This document shows positions 16,955 to 22,695 of a stretch of DNA of 23,596 nt, piece by piece (positions within the stretch are counted from its first letter, which is position 1; the number at the start of each line of letters is the position of its first letter). The translations under genes were made by a program, and so were the position numbers. This stretch comes from a virus. The notes beneath the pieces were generated by a model. The model saw only the letters and a list, made by a program, of their open reading frames with translations. It did not search any database and had not been told where the DNA came from. The DNA lies in the IMG/VR virus record IMGVR_UViG_3300049846_000832, positions 1 to 23,596 of that record. One strand, 5' to 3'.

Positions 16955-18250
16955 CTACCACCCCAAGACATCGTAATCAGATTCCGATGCTACCTCAAAT
17001 GATTTAAAAGCGCTATCACGCGCCTCACCCCTATAGCCTACAGCAAATGTTCTCATCGCGTCAGCCCCATGTGAAGCCCAATTATGCCTAGGTCTAGCCT
17101 TATACACAAGATCCTTGTGGTCAAACTGTCTTTCATAAGACTTAAGAACTTCGATCCCCCAACCACAATGCTCACTATCAATCCACGACTTCTGCAAAAC
17201 ACCACGCACAGCGTGTATACCGTCCTCTATTGAAAGCCTCTTCACCACCTCAACATTCTTAAGCCCCAAAGCCTTCAAAGACTCATAGCGCGTCTTACCC
17301 GTGCTCAACTCCCTTGCCATAGTATCATGAGGAAAAAAATGATGAGAAAAATTGTACTTACGACTATTAATCTCCTTAACAATAAAATCAAGACCCCTGC
17401 TGTTGACTTCATAATAGTCGATAAAGTGAAGTTCACGACCCACCTCCTGCGCAAACCAAATCGCTGTACTATCATCTATCCCCAAATCCCAACCAGTAAT
17501 TACACTGCAATGTGGGTCATGTGGCACACGAGTAATACGCTTTTGCTGAATCATCTCCGCCATCTCGTGCTTATAATACGCACCCACTAAAGCCGCACTA
17601 AATGAACACTCAAACTCCTGCTCATACTCCTCGTCAGACATAAATGATTTTGCAGATTGCAACTCCGTCTCCGGCACAATCTTGGTCTCCGAAGCCTTGA
17701 ACAGGGCCACGAACCAGTCACCACTCACATCCTTCCTAGCATTCATGTACAGTTCATGCGCGTGATTCGCTCCCTTAGGTGTAAAAATAAAGATAGCCCA
17801 ACCAAGCCTATCCGACAAAGCAGGTCTAATAACCTCACTCCAAATTCTAGGATCACATTCAGCATACTCATCTATTACCACCCCATCTAAATAAATACCC
17901 TTCAAGTTCCCAGGATTCTCCGCACCAAGTAACATAATCCGAATCTTGCCCATCTGACATGGAATATCCACCCTCAAATCCGACTCATTGATAATTACTC
18001 CAGGAATATTCCTCACCGCTTCCTTCATATACTCCCAAGCAATACGCTTCGCGGCTCCATACGTCGGAGCAATGTACGCGTACTGTGGATTGCGGCGCGG
18101 GCACCGGAACCCCTTATCCAAAATCTCATTAATAGAAAGCACCGTCTTACCAAAACGACGATGACATACCAAAACATTAAAACGCTTTAGGCGCTGATGA
18201 ATGTAATCTTGGTGCGGTCTCGGCGTATAGCCAGTAGATATTGCCTGCAT
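16955..18250 (-). CDS. terL: terminase large subunit
   Basis: This is the DNA packaging motor, about 431 residues. The N-terminal ATPase has the Walker A-like C-H-R-R-F-G-K-T (about 29-36), Walker B G-V-V-I-D-E-Y-A-E (about 123-131) with the catalytic Glu, and the coupling motif F-T-P-K-G (about 156-160). The RNase H-like nuclease has acidic clusters at G-W-D-L-G-I-D-D (about 253-260), F-P-H-D (about 306-309) and S-H-G-A-D-A-M-R (about 393-400). All expected motifs are present, so it should be active. ATG 18250 overlaps the small-subunit stop as TGATG; an in-frame GTG at 18253 is possible. It would hydrolyse ATP while docked on the portal and cut concatemeric DNA. Confidence 0.96.
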   Translation of the reverse strand: MQAISTGYTPRPHQDYIHQRLKRFNVLVCHRRFGKTVLSINEILDKGFRCPRRNPQYAYIAPTYGAAKRIAWEYMKEAVRNIPGVIINESDLRVDIPCQMGKIRIMLLGAENPGNLKGIYLDGVVIDEYAECDPRIWSEVIRPALSDRLGWAIFIFTPKGANHAHELYMNARKDVSGDWFVALFKASETKIVPETELQSAKSFMSDEEYEQEFECSFSAALVGAYYKHEMAEMIQQKRITRVPHDPHCSVITGWDLGIDDSTAIWFAQEVGRELHFIDYYEVNSRGLDFIVKEINSRKYNFSHHFFPHDTMARELSTGKTRYESLKALGLKNVEVVKRLSIEDGIHAVRGVLQKSWIDSEHCGWGIEVLKSYERQFDHKDLVYKARPRHNWASHGADAMRTFAVGYRGEARDSAFKSFEVASESDYDVLGW

Positions 18251-18933
18251 CACTCCGCCTTCATTGGATTTTTATGTGGATTCTGAATCACCGTCGCCAC
18301 CTGCTTATCCTCTTCTTCTATTTGTTTTTGATTCTTCTCAATCTCTTCTGCAAGCCGCGCTTCCGTGAATCCGGGATCGCCGACTCGTCTGATTCCGGTT
18401 TCGATCTGAATAACTCCGACAGCCAATTTTCCAGTAACTTGCGTCTTTGTTCCAAACTTTGCAGGGTCTGCAACTCCTGATAAATGCTTGTAGGCGTCGA
18501 GCTTGAGCCTTCCAAGCGCAACTTCCTCTTCATCCGCTTCCGTTTGTTCTGCAACTTCTTCGATTTTTTCAAAGAACAACTCCGCTCTGTCCTTCCGCGC
18601 TTCATCTACCATCTCCCCAAACTCAGGATAAGCCTTCCTCATGTTGACATATTCTCTGTATTCAATTGACATCATCTCGCATACGCGCCTGACCCCGTGA
18701 CCATCTAAAATGTGATTGATAAACTGATCTGCAAAAAGAGGAGAAAACCGCACGGATGTTGCCAAATCGACTAACGGAACCCAGCGCCTGCGACCGTCTA
18801 CCACCATAGAACGATACTTATGCAGATCCTTAGAATGAATCTCCATCGCTATAACTTCACCCGTCTCCACATCAACGGCTTCGGGAAGTCCGTCATCGTT
18901 GAGATATAAATAATGTTTGCGAGTTTCTGGCAC
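18250..18933 (-). CDS. terS: terminase small subunit with N-terminal extension
   Basis: The protein has about 227 residues. I choose GTG 18933 because AGGAG lies exactly five bases upstream. ATG 18948 and TTG 18954 are in frame but have no such site. From about residue 65 it follows the layout of Sf6/BPP-1-type small terminases: a helix-turn-helix region (F-A-D-Q-F-I-N-H-I-L, then Y-P-E-F-G-E-M-V-D-E-A-R) and an oligomerisation region ending L-D-A-Y-K-H-L-S-G-V-A-D-P-A-K-F-G. It would form a ring that recognises phage DNA for packaging. The first 65 residues (Y-L-Y-L-N-D-D-G, then D-G-R-R-R-W-V-P-L) are an extra N-terminal part I do not recognise. The C-terminal tail is Glu/Lys/Gln-rich. Confidence 0.82.
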   Translation of the reverse strand: MPETRKHYLYLNDDGLPEAVDVETGEVIAMEIHSKDLHKYRSMVVDGRRRWVPLVDLATSVRFSPLFADQFINHILDGHGVRRVCEMMSIEYREYVNMRKAYPEFGEMVDEARKDRAELFFEKIEEVAEQTEADEEEVALGRLKLDAYKHLSGVADPAKFGTKTQVTGKLAVGVIQIETGIRRVGDPGFTEARLAEEIEKNQKQIEEEDKQVATVIQNPHKNPMKAE

Positions 18934-18968
18934 CGGGGCTCCTAACATAACCAAAACTATTGTAATTT

Positions 18969-18997
18969 ATTCTATTATTCATTACGCAATGAGTCAA
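18969..18997 (-). promoter_or_regulatory. main late promoter, leftward
   Basis: On the minus strand, -35 TTGACT (5 of 6) and -10 TAGAAT (5 of 6) are separated by exactly 17 bases. The predicted start is near 18962, about 30 bases before the small terminase start. This is the best sigma70-like promoter in the window. Together with the lack of T7-like promoter repeats, it suggests the virion operon is read by host RNA polymerase. Confidence 0.75.
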
Positions 18998-19033
18998 GGG
19001 TTTGGAAAAATTGTAGCCGTATGGCAGTCCCAT

Positions 19034-19142
19034 CCCCCCACGCCGCCTGTCCCGAAACTATGGGGGCTAAGGGGGGTACCTCGCGCCCATACACGCGCAC
19101 CCGCGCACACACGCCCACGCACACGCGTACACAGCGACAGCG
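19034..19142. other. GC-rich tract with C6/G6 runs and alternating purine-pyrimidine stretch
   Basis: Between the two divergent promoters, a C6 run (19034-19039) is followed by G5 and G6 runs (19062-19076). Then come about 60 bases made almost only of CA, CG and AC steps (19082-19142). Alternating purine-pyrimidine DNA of this kind can adopt the Z form under negative supercoiling, which divergent transcription would produce. No gene is seen in it. Confidence 0.55.
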
Positions 19143-19169
19143 TATAACAAATCCGTCATTCATGAAAAA

Positions 19170-19188
19170 GTGACACAATTTGCGTCAC
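19170..19188. promoter_or_regulatory. 19-bp palindrome, candidate operator
   Basis: The sequence GTGACACAATTTGCGTCAC is a dyad: GTGAC-n-CAA pairs with TTG-n-GTCAC, eight matched positions per arm with one mismatched pair inside. It overlaps the likely -35 area of the rightward promoter and lies between the two divergent transcription units. That suits a dimeric repressor or activator controlling rightward genes. No regulator gene is visible in this window. Confidence 0.6.
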
Positions 19189-19212
19189 CTGTATGAAAGT
19201 TTTACATATAGT
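19180..19212 (+). promoter_or_regulatory. candidate rightward promoter
   Basis: A good -10 box TATAGT (19207-19212, 5 of 6) has only poor -35 partners. TTGCGT (19180-19185) is 21 bases away, but 17 bases from the weaker TACATA (19203-19208). A weak -35 that overlaps the palindrome would fit a promoter that needs an activator. It stands about 110 bases before the first rightward gene. Confidence 0.45.
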
Positions 19213-19297
19213 CTCGTGTCTCGCGTACCATGGCATCGTCGCAGTTGGCATGCAAATCGCACAATGGAAACTCGAACGCAATTAAGCGCTCATAACC

Positions 19298-19321
19298 GGG
19301 CAGCAGCCCACAGGAGATAAC
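19298..19321 (+). promoter_or_regulatory. tetraloop hairpin and ribosome binding site of the first rightward gene
   Basis: GGGC-AGCA-GCCC (19298-19309) forms a 4-bp stem with a four-base loop. It ends one base before CAGGAG (19311-19316), which serves the ATG at 19322. The same layout precedes three other genes of this arm. Confidence 0.5.
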
Positions 19322-19591
19322 ATGAACACAATAATCAATAACAGCCAGTCAGTGCTACAGGCACAGATTAACGCTCTAATGGCCGAGAACGCACGCCTCA
19401 AGGCTCAGGCACCCAAGCCTAAGGCCATGAGCTTCAAAGTCAGTGCTAAAGGCGCTGTAAGCGTATACGGCCTAGGCCGATTCCCCGTCACACTCTACAA
19501 GAGCCAATGGGCTAGGCTAATGGCCGTGGGGAGTGAATTAGCGCAATTCATCCAAGCCAACGACTCTGTGCTCAAAGAGAAGGGAGAATAA
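19322..19591 (+). CDS. small protein with conserved VYGLGRFPVTLY-type domain
   Basis: The protein has 89 residues. Residues 10-32 form a short coiled-coil-like helix (V-L-Q-A-Q-I-N-A-L-M-A-E-N-A-R-L-K-A). Residues 37-64 read M-S-F-K-V-S-A-K-G-A-V-S-V-Y-G, then L-G-R-F-P-V-T-L-Y-K-S-Q-W. I recall this block, with an N-terminal coiled coil, from many small proteins of environmental phages and some giant viruses. No function is known to me. The ATG has a CAGGAG site just after a hairpin. It is the first gene of the rightward arm, and its stop is one base before the next start. Confidence 0.82.
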   Translation: MNTIINNSQSVLQAQINALMAENARLKAQAPKPKAMSFKVSAKGAVSVYGLGRFPVTLYKSQWARLMAVGSELAQFIQANDSVLKEKGE

Positions 19592-19592
19592 C

Positions 19593-19799
19593 ATGATTAG
19601 CCTAATCATAGCGGCGCTAGTTTCTAGCGCCCATGCCGCTGAACCAGCTAAACAGCAATTCTCGACTCAGGGCCCTAGTTTAACTAAACTGCAAGCTGTC
19701 AAGCTAAAACTTGATAAGCCAGCGGTTAAGGTCTATCGGTGCACCGAAGTTGAGCTAAATGACAAGCTGAGTCTTGTAAACGTAAAAACCAAGAAATAA
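19593..19799 (+). CDS. small exported protein with signal peptide
   Basis: The protein has 68 residues. M-I-S-L-I-I-A-A-L-V-S-S-A-H-A, then A-E-P, is a short but clean Sec signal peptide with an A-H-A cleavage motif, leaving about 53 residues. The mature part is Lys/Val/Leu-rich with one cysteine (about residue 50) and a basic end (N-V-K-T-K-K). The start follows GGGAG and comes one base after the previous stop. A strong terminator follows seven bases after its own stop, so this gene closes the first rightward unit. It should act in the periplasm. Altering infection of the host envelope, such as superinfection exclusion, is possible but unsupported. Confidence 0.75.
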   Translation: MISLIIAALVSSAHAAEPAKQQFSTQGPSLTKLQAVKLKLDKPAVKVYRCTEVELNDKLSLVNVKTKK

Positions 19800-19805
19800 T
19801 TGCAG

Positions 19806-19831
19806 CGGGGAGTGTAAATTCCCCGTTTTTT
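19806..19831 (+). terminator. rho-independent terminator
   Basis: CGGGGA and TCCCCG form a 6-bp GC-rich stem around an 8-base loop, followed at once by six T residues (19826-19831). It ends the unit of the two genes at 19322-19799. Confidence 0.85.
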
Positions 19832-20250
19832 CCAGACAGGATAAATGCCCCTAAACTACTTATAGAATTAGGGCATTTAGGCTTGTTGTGCAACTGCGTT
19901 ATTTTACCATACCTTAATAGTATCTCAAAGGAGAAGAAAGAGGTGTCTGAGCTGTCTGGACTATCGTAAAGTAGCGTAAACAGATTGATTTTTGCCGACA
20001 GGTTGAAGTGTCTGGAAATGCTCCAGACATGTCTATCACTGGATGCGGCAAGTCATGCCGAAGGCCATAACGCAGCTTAGACACAAGCCACGGTGCGCAT
20101 TTTTGCGCCAAAATAGCTCAAAAAACACTTCCCGACAGGATGAGTTTGAGCGCGATATTGAATTTTTACACGGTGCGCATTTTTCGCTTGTGCGCCCCGA
20201 AAATGCGAGTTAAAACGCGAAAAAACACGGTGAAAAATAATTTTCGCCGC
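19832..20250. other. gene-free structured region, many hairpins and short repeats
   Basis: I see no convincing gene on either strand. Inverted repeats lie at 19842-19879 (11-12 bp arms, one bulge), 20009-20029 (TGTCTGGA arms, 5-base loop), 20046-20060 (CGGCA arms), 20095-20108 (GCGCA arms, TTTT loop) and 20172-20196 (8-bp arms with two G-T pairs). TGTCTGGA occurs four times, twice in each orientation: 19831, 19953, 20009 and 20022. GACAGG occurs three times, at 19835, 19997 and 20135. The crowding of small repeats could mark an origin of replication, a regulator binding array or a structured RNA. It follows a terminator and leads to the next gene leader. Confidence 0.6.
20089..20232 (+). repeat. 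degenerate direct repeats starting CACGGTG
   Basis: CACGGTGCGCATTTTT is present exactly at 20089-20104 and 20169-20184, 80 bases apart. Each copy continues with GCGCC, an A-rich part and AAAAAACAC, at varied spacing. A third start, CACGGTG, lies at 20226-20232. This looks like an eroded tandem duplication whose copies keep the ability to fold into hairpins. Confidence 0.65.
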
Positions 20251-20279
20251 AATACGGCATTAGCCGAAAAGGAGAGTAT
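20251..20279 (+). promoter_or_regulatory. covarying hairpin leader, copy 1, with ribosome binding site
   Basis: CGGC-ATTA-GCCG (20255-20266) is followed after four bases by GGAG and the ATG at 20280. Over 32 bases it matches the leader of the gene at 20957 in 27 positions. The two differences inside the stem compensate each other (G-C here, T-A there). Confidence 0.65.
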
Positions 20280-20498
20280 ATGGGCCCCGAACCAAAGATC
20301 TTGTTTAGAGACCCTAATGAGGCTTTTAGGAATGCGATAGCCCGCAATTTCTTTAACTGCCACAAGGACCCTGACAATGGGATAGACAACTGGATGTATA
20401 TGCACACTGAGCCAGATGGTACAGATGCATTTAAGCATATAAAAACTAGGCGTTACTCATGGTGTGTTAACGATAACCCCATTGAGGAGCATTTATGA
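20280..20498 (+). CDS. unknown small protein
   Basis: The protein has 72 residues and I do not recognise it. It begins M-G-P-E-P-K-I-L-F-R-D-P-N-E-A-F, contains N-F-F-N-C-H-K-D-P-D-N-G and W-M-Y-M-H-T-E-P-D-G, and ends D-N-P-I-E-E-H-L. It is rich in Asp, Asn, Pro and aromatic residues, with no membrane segment. The ATG has AAAAGGAG five bases before it and follows the hairpin leader. The first copy of the 13-base word GGGCCCCGAACCA begins on the last base of the start codon, so it encodes G-P-E-P. Its stop overlaps the next start as ATGA, pointing to coupled translation. Confidence 0.75.
   Translation: MGPEPKILFRDPNEAFRNAIARNFFNCHKDPDNGIDNWMYMHTEPDGTDAFKHIKTRRYSWCVNDNPIEEHL
20282..20294 (+). 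repeat. 13-base word GGGCCCCGAACCA, copy 1
   Basis: The first of four exact copies on the plus strand, starting at the last base of an ATG start codon. It is read in the frame that gives G-P-E-P. Confidence 0.8.
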
Positions 20499-20893
20499 GA
20501 TATTTACTTAAGCTTGAGGAATTCTTGGCAAATGTATTTTTATTTCTACTTTGGTGTTTGTTTATGGCGGCTGTGTTTGGTGCAATAGGCTGCACGGTTC
20601 AAGGGCCCCGAACCATGCCACAGTCAAGCAGTTCGCAGTTAGCCCGAATAGAGGCCAAGTTAGACCAGATAATTGAGGCTAAGTCTATTGAGGATAAGCA
20701 GTATGGTGACATGCTTGCGTGTCGTAAGGTTTGTAATGGTATTGTGGACAGGCTTAGACAGGAGTTTGAGAACACTGTTGGTGATGCCGAGTCTGAGGAC
20801 AGGGCCAATTTCTACAATAATGCTGAAGTCAGACAGTGCCATGAGAAGTGTGATTTATTGCCCTTGCCGGTCAGTGCATGTGGTGAATACTAA
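20495..20893 (+). CDS. probable lipoprotein with paired CX3C motifs
   Basis: The protein has 132 residues. After M-R-Y-L-L-K-L-E-E, residues 10-32 are hydrophobic and end G-A-I-G-C (Cys 33), a passable lipobox, so a lipid-anchored envelope protein is likely; a plain membrane anchor is the alternative. A Ser/Gln linker follows, then a helical domain with two C-x-x-x-C motifs (Cys 76/80 and Cys 115/119), 34 residues apart, and a last Cys at 129. Paired CX3C motifs in two helices are the mark of disulfide-linked helical hairpins, which would form in the periplasm. The start overlaps the preceding stop (ATGA). The second 13-base word lies inside, in a different frame from the other copies. I see no homology to known spanins. 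Confidence 0.75.
   Translation: MRYLLKLEEFLANVFLFLLWCLFMAAVFGAIGCTVQGPRTMPQSSSSQLARIEAKLDQIIEAKSIEDKQYGDMLACRKVCNGIVDRLRQEFENTVGDAESEDRANFYNNAEVRQCHEKCDLLPLPVSACGEY
20603..20615 (+). repeat. 13-base word GGGCCCCGAACCA, copy 2
   Basis: An exact copy read in another frame (G-P-R-T), which argues for a nucleotide-level signal. It is preceded by GGTTC, giving an outer dyad GGTTC ... GAACC. Confidence 0.8.
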
Positions 20894-20927
20894 TAACTAA
20901 CAAACAGCTAACAATTGTGTTAGCCAT

Positions 20928-20956
20928 AATACTGCATTAGCAGTGAAGGAGAGTGT
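20928..20956 (+). promoter_or_regulatory. covarying hairpin leader, copy 2, with ribosome binding site
   Basis: CTGC-ATTA-GCAG, extended by one A-T pair (20931-20944), precedes AAGGAG and the ATG at 20957. It is the partner of the leader at 20251 with a compensated base pair. Another inverted repeat, GCTAACA ... TGTTAGC (20907-20924), lies just upstream without a T-run. Confidence 0.65.
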
Positions 20957-21157
20957 ATGCCTGGATGTATTTTGGTTGCAGTTACGGCTGCGACGATTAA
21001 CCCGAGAATAATTGCGTATGACTATGCAAATTTGCGGATGATGGTATCGGGGCCAGCGGCCAATGTTTATTATTGTGATAAAAATAAGCCATTGGCAATT
21101 AAGCCTGTGGTGATAACCCGCACAAGCGGATTAAGGGAGTACGTATGGAAACAATAA
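20957..21157 (+). CDS. unknown small protein
   Basis: The protein has 66 residues and I do not recognise it. It starts M-P-G-C-I-L-V-A-V-T-A-A-T-I-N-P, which is mildly hydrophobic but lacks the positive charge of a signal peptide. A part with Y-D-Y-A-N-L-R and V-Y-Y-C-D-K-N-K-P follows, and it ends R-E-Y-V-W-K-Q. The length and small beta-like strands suggest a compact domain. AAGGAG lies five bases before the ATG, after a hairpin leader. The 3' end overlaps the DUF932 gene by 13 bases, and the leader hairpin of that gene lies within this coding region. Confidence 0.65.
   Translation: MPGCILVAVTAATINPRIIAYDYANLRMMVSGPAANVYYCDKNKPLAIKPVVITRTSGLREYVWKQ
21118..21144 (+). promoter_or_regulatory. 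tetraloop hairpin and ribosome binding site of the DUF932 gene
   Basis: CCGC-ACAA-GCGG (21118-21129) lies inside the end of the preceding gene and is followed by AAGGGAG (21133-21139) and the ATG at 21145. It is the fourth case of a hairpin set directly before a ribosome binding site in this arm. Confidence 0.5.
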
Positions 21158-22251
21158 CGTTACGTAAAACACAGAGCTATGATTCTATAGCTAGTCGTTT
21201 GCAGTATATACACGATAATCGGGTAGATCAGATCATTCCACTAGAGAACATGGGAATGACTACCGAAGGGCTTATAGCCTATCGGCAGACAGATACTAGC
21301 CCCATTATGCAGTTTCAGGCTAATAGTTGGAGTGGTGGTCAGTTAGCCAGTTATGCACAGATACCAAAGCAGTATTATGATCGTATAGGGGCCCAGAACC
21401 CAGAGCTATTGTCCTTGATGGTCAATCACTCATTCTTGCAGAAACGGCGTGAGACGCTTGGTAAGCGTGAGGCCAGAATGTTTCGCACTCTTGATGGAAC
21501 ATTGCAGGCATTGGTATCACCTAGCTTTTTGACTCTTGATGGTTATGAGCTAATGAATATCCTTAAGCCTATTTTAGACCAATGGGGTTTTGTGGTGACT
21601 GATTGTCAGATCACTGAGAAACGGCTGTATGTCAATGCTGTGACTGAGCAAATACAGGGAGAAGTTAAGGCTGGAGATGTAATTAACTATGGTGTTACCA
21701 TCTCAACTTCAGATGTTGGTGCTGGTAGCATTAGCATTAGCCCATATTTGTATCGTTTGGTGTGCCTAAATGGTCTTAAGACTGAGAGTCATTTTAAGCG
21801 TAGGCATTTAGCTGGTAGCAAGAATGAGGGAGAAGACTTTCGTGACTTGTTTACGAGTGAGACTGTGTATCATGAAAAACAAGCTATCTTGGGGAAAGCA
21901 AAAGACACACTTCTTGTTAGCTTGCGCTCGGACACTTTTGAGGCTGAAATTGCCAAGTTACGTGAGACTACCACAAAGGCTATTACCAATTACAATCTTG
22001 CAGACGTTGTGGAGAAGGCATCGAAGTTCTATGGTGTGACCGATGAGCGTGTTAAGGAAGCCGTGACCAATAACCTTGGTGACGGAAATCAAGGCGCTGG
22101 TCTAACCATGTGGGGACTGATGAACAGTTTCACAGCGGTAGCCAAGACCGAATTGGTCGATGTCGATGAGGCTGACCGTCTTGAGCGAATTGCTGGAGAC
22201 ATGCCACAATTGACCGCAACACAATGGCACCATATTGCACAAAAACACTGA
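21145..22251 (+). CDS. DUF932 family phage/plasmid-like protein
   Basis: The protein has 368 residues. It matches the DUF932 layout known from phages and plasmids: S-G-G-Q-L-A-S-Y-A-Q-I-P-K-Q-Y-Y-D-R near residue 70, R-M-F-R-T-L-D-G-T-L-Q-A-L-V-S-P-S-F near 115, Y-G-V-T-I-S-T-S-D-V-G-A-G-S-I-S-I near 185 and Y-R-L-V-C-L-N-G-L near 205. The biochemical role of the family is not established to my knowledge; such genes often sit among early or DNA-metabolism genes. The ATG uses AAGGGAG and overlaps the previous gene by 13 bases. A strong terminator follows, so it ends the unit that begins at 20280. This is the only large gene of the rightward arm. Confidence 0.88.
   Translation: METITLRKTQSYDSIASRLQYIHDNRVDQIIPLENMGMTTEGLIAYRQTDTSPIMQFQANSWSGGQLASYAQIPKQYYDRIGAQNPELLSLMVNHSFLQKRRETLGKREARMFRTLDGTLQALVSPSFLTLDGYELMNILKPILDQWGFVVTDCQITEKRLYVNAVTEQIQGEVKAGDVINYGVTISTSDVGAGSISISPYLYRLVCLNGLKTESHFKRRHLAGSKNEGEDFRDLFTSETVYHEKQAILGKAKDTLLVSLRSDTFEAEIAKLRETTTKAITNYNLADVVEKASKFYGVTDERVKEAVTNNLGDGNQGAGLTMWGLMNSFTAVAKTELVDVDEADRLERIAGDMPQLTATQWHHIAQKH
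21389..21401 (+). repeat. near copy of the 13-base word
   Basis: GGGCCCAGAACCC matches GGGCCCCGAACCA in 11 of 13 positions, on the same strand, inside the DUF932 gene. It may be a decayed copy or chance. Confidence 0.35.
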
Positions 22252-22259
22252 AACACTTG

Positions 22260-22287
22260 CCGGGCTTTAATTAGCCCGGTATTTTAT
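22260..22287 (+). terminator. rho-independent terminator after the DUF932 gene
   Basis: CCGGGCT and AGCCCGG form a 7-bp stem around a 6-base loop, followed by TATTTTAT. It starts nine bases after the stop codon. Confidence 0.82.
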
Positions 22288-22295
22288 ACGCCGCG

Positions 22296-22324
22296 TTGTA
22301 ATTTTTACACGCGATTTGTATATA
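22296..22324 (+). promoter_or_regulatory. candidate promoter after the terminator
   Basis: TTGTAA (22296-22301) and TATATA (22319-22324) are 17 bases apart, just after the terminator and 43 bases before the next gene. The -35 part belongs to the recurring AT-rich element TTGTAATTTTTACA. A second copy of the element lies at 22343-22356, ending ten bases before the ATG. Confidence 0.55.
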
Positions 22325-22366
22325 TAGAGGCCGCGATGCGTTTTGAAATTTTTACAGGGAGTTTTT

Positions 22367-22642
22367 ATGAATGTTTACAGTGAAGTGATGGGTGTCACTA
22401 ACCGAAGGAAAAAGAATCTTGTGTCATTCTTGTTTGTGCCAGAAGTTATGGGCAGGTCACCGGGCCCCGAACCAATAGCATTTGCACAGTTTGATATTGG
22501 CATAGTTCACCGTCGTTTTAGTTTTCAGGTAGACGTGCATGAGGCCAGAATGTTACACGAGCATTTAACGAAGTTTTTAAACAGCAATTTAGTTCAAAGG
22601 CAGCATAATGTTAGCGTTAGTTATAGCAGCGGCAATCCATGA
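22367..22642 (+). CDS. unknown small protein
   Basis: The protein has 91 residues. I start it at ATG 22367, with GGGAG six bases upstream; a TTG at 22343 is in frame but lacks a site. The sequence has V-S-F-L-F-V-P-E-V-M near residue 20, then S-P-G-P-E-P-I (encoded by the third 13-base word), F-S-F-Q-V-D-V-H-E-A-R-M-L-H-E-H-L near residue 55, and a Ser/Asn tail. The alternation of short strands with one helix suggests a small alpha-beta fold. I do not recognise it. It is the first gene after the terminator and promoter at 22260-22324. Confidence 0.7.
   Translation: MNVYSEVMGVTNRRKKNLVSFLFVPEVMGRSPGPEPIAFAQFDIGIVHRRFSFQVDVHEARMLHEHLTKFLNSNLVQRQHNVSVSYSSGNP
22462..22474 (+). repeat. 13-base word GGGCCCCGAACCA, copy 3
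   Basis: An exact copy inside the gene at 22367, read as G-P-E-P. It is preceded by GGTCACC, giving a weak outer dyad. Confidence 0.8.
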
Positions 22643-22695
22643 GCCCGGATATTTACGGGCCCTAGAATATTTTATAGCAAGAAAGGAAATGCGAA

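Noticed and set aside
19230-19295. Possible 21-residue leader peptide before the first rightward gene
   Set aside because: There is no ribosome binding site before the ATG and no attenuator-like hairpin pair with a T-run after it.
20089-20232. CRISPR array
   Set aside because: There are only two full repeats 80 bases apart with related, not unique, sequence between them.
20140-20340. Frame of 66 residues over the repeat region
   Set aside because: It is Arg/Lys-rich, lacks a convincing ribosome binding site and covers the hairpin leader and start of the better gene at 20280.
20166-20438. Leftward frame of 90 residues opposite the gene at 20280
   Set aside because: It runs opposite a well-supported gene with leader and ribosome binding site, and its composition looks like a reverse-strand shadow.
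20594-20615. tRNA T-arm resemblance (GGTTCAA ... GAACC)
   Set aside because: The loop sequence and length do not fit, and no other tRNA arm can be found around it.
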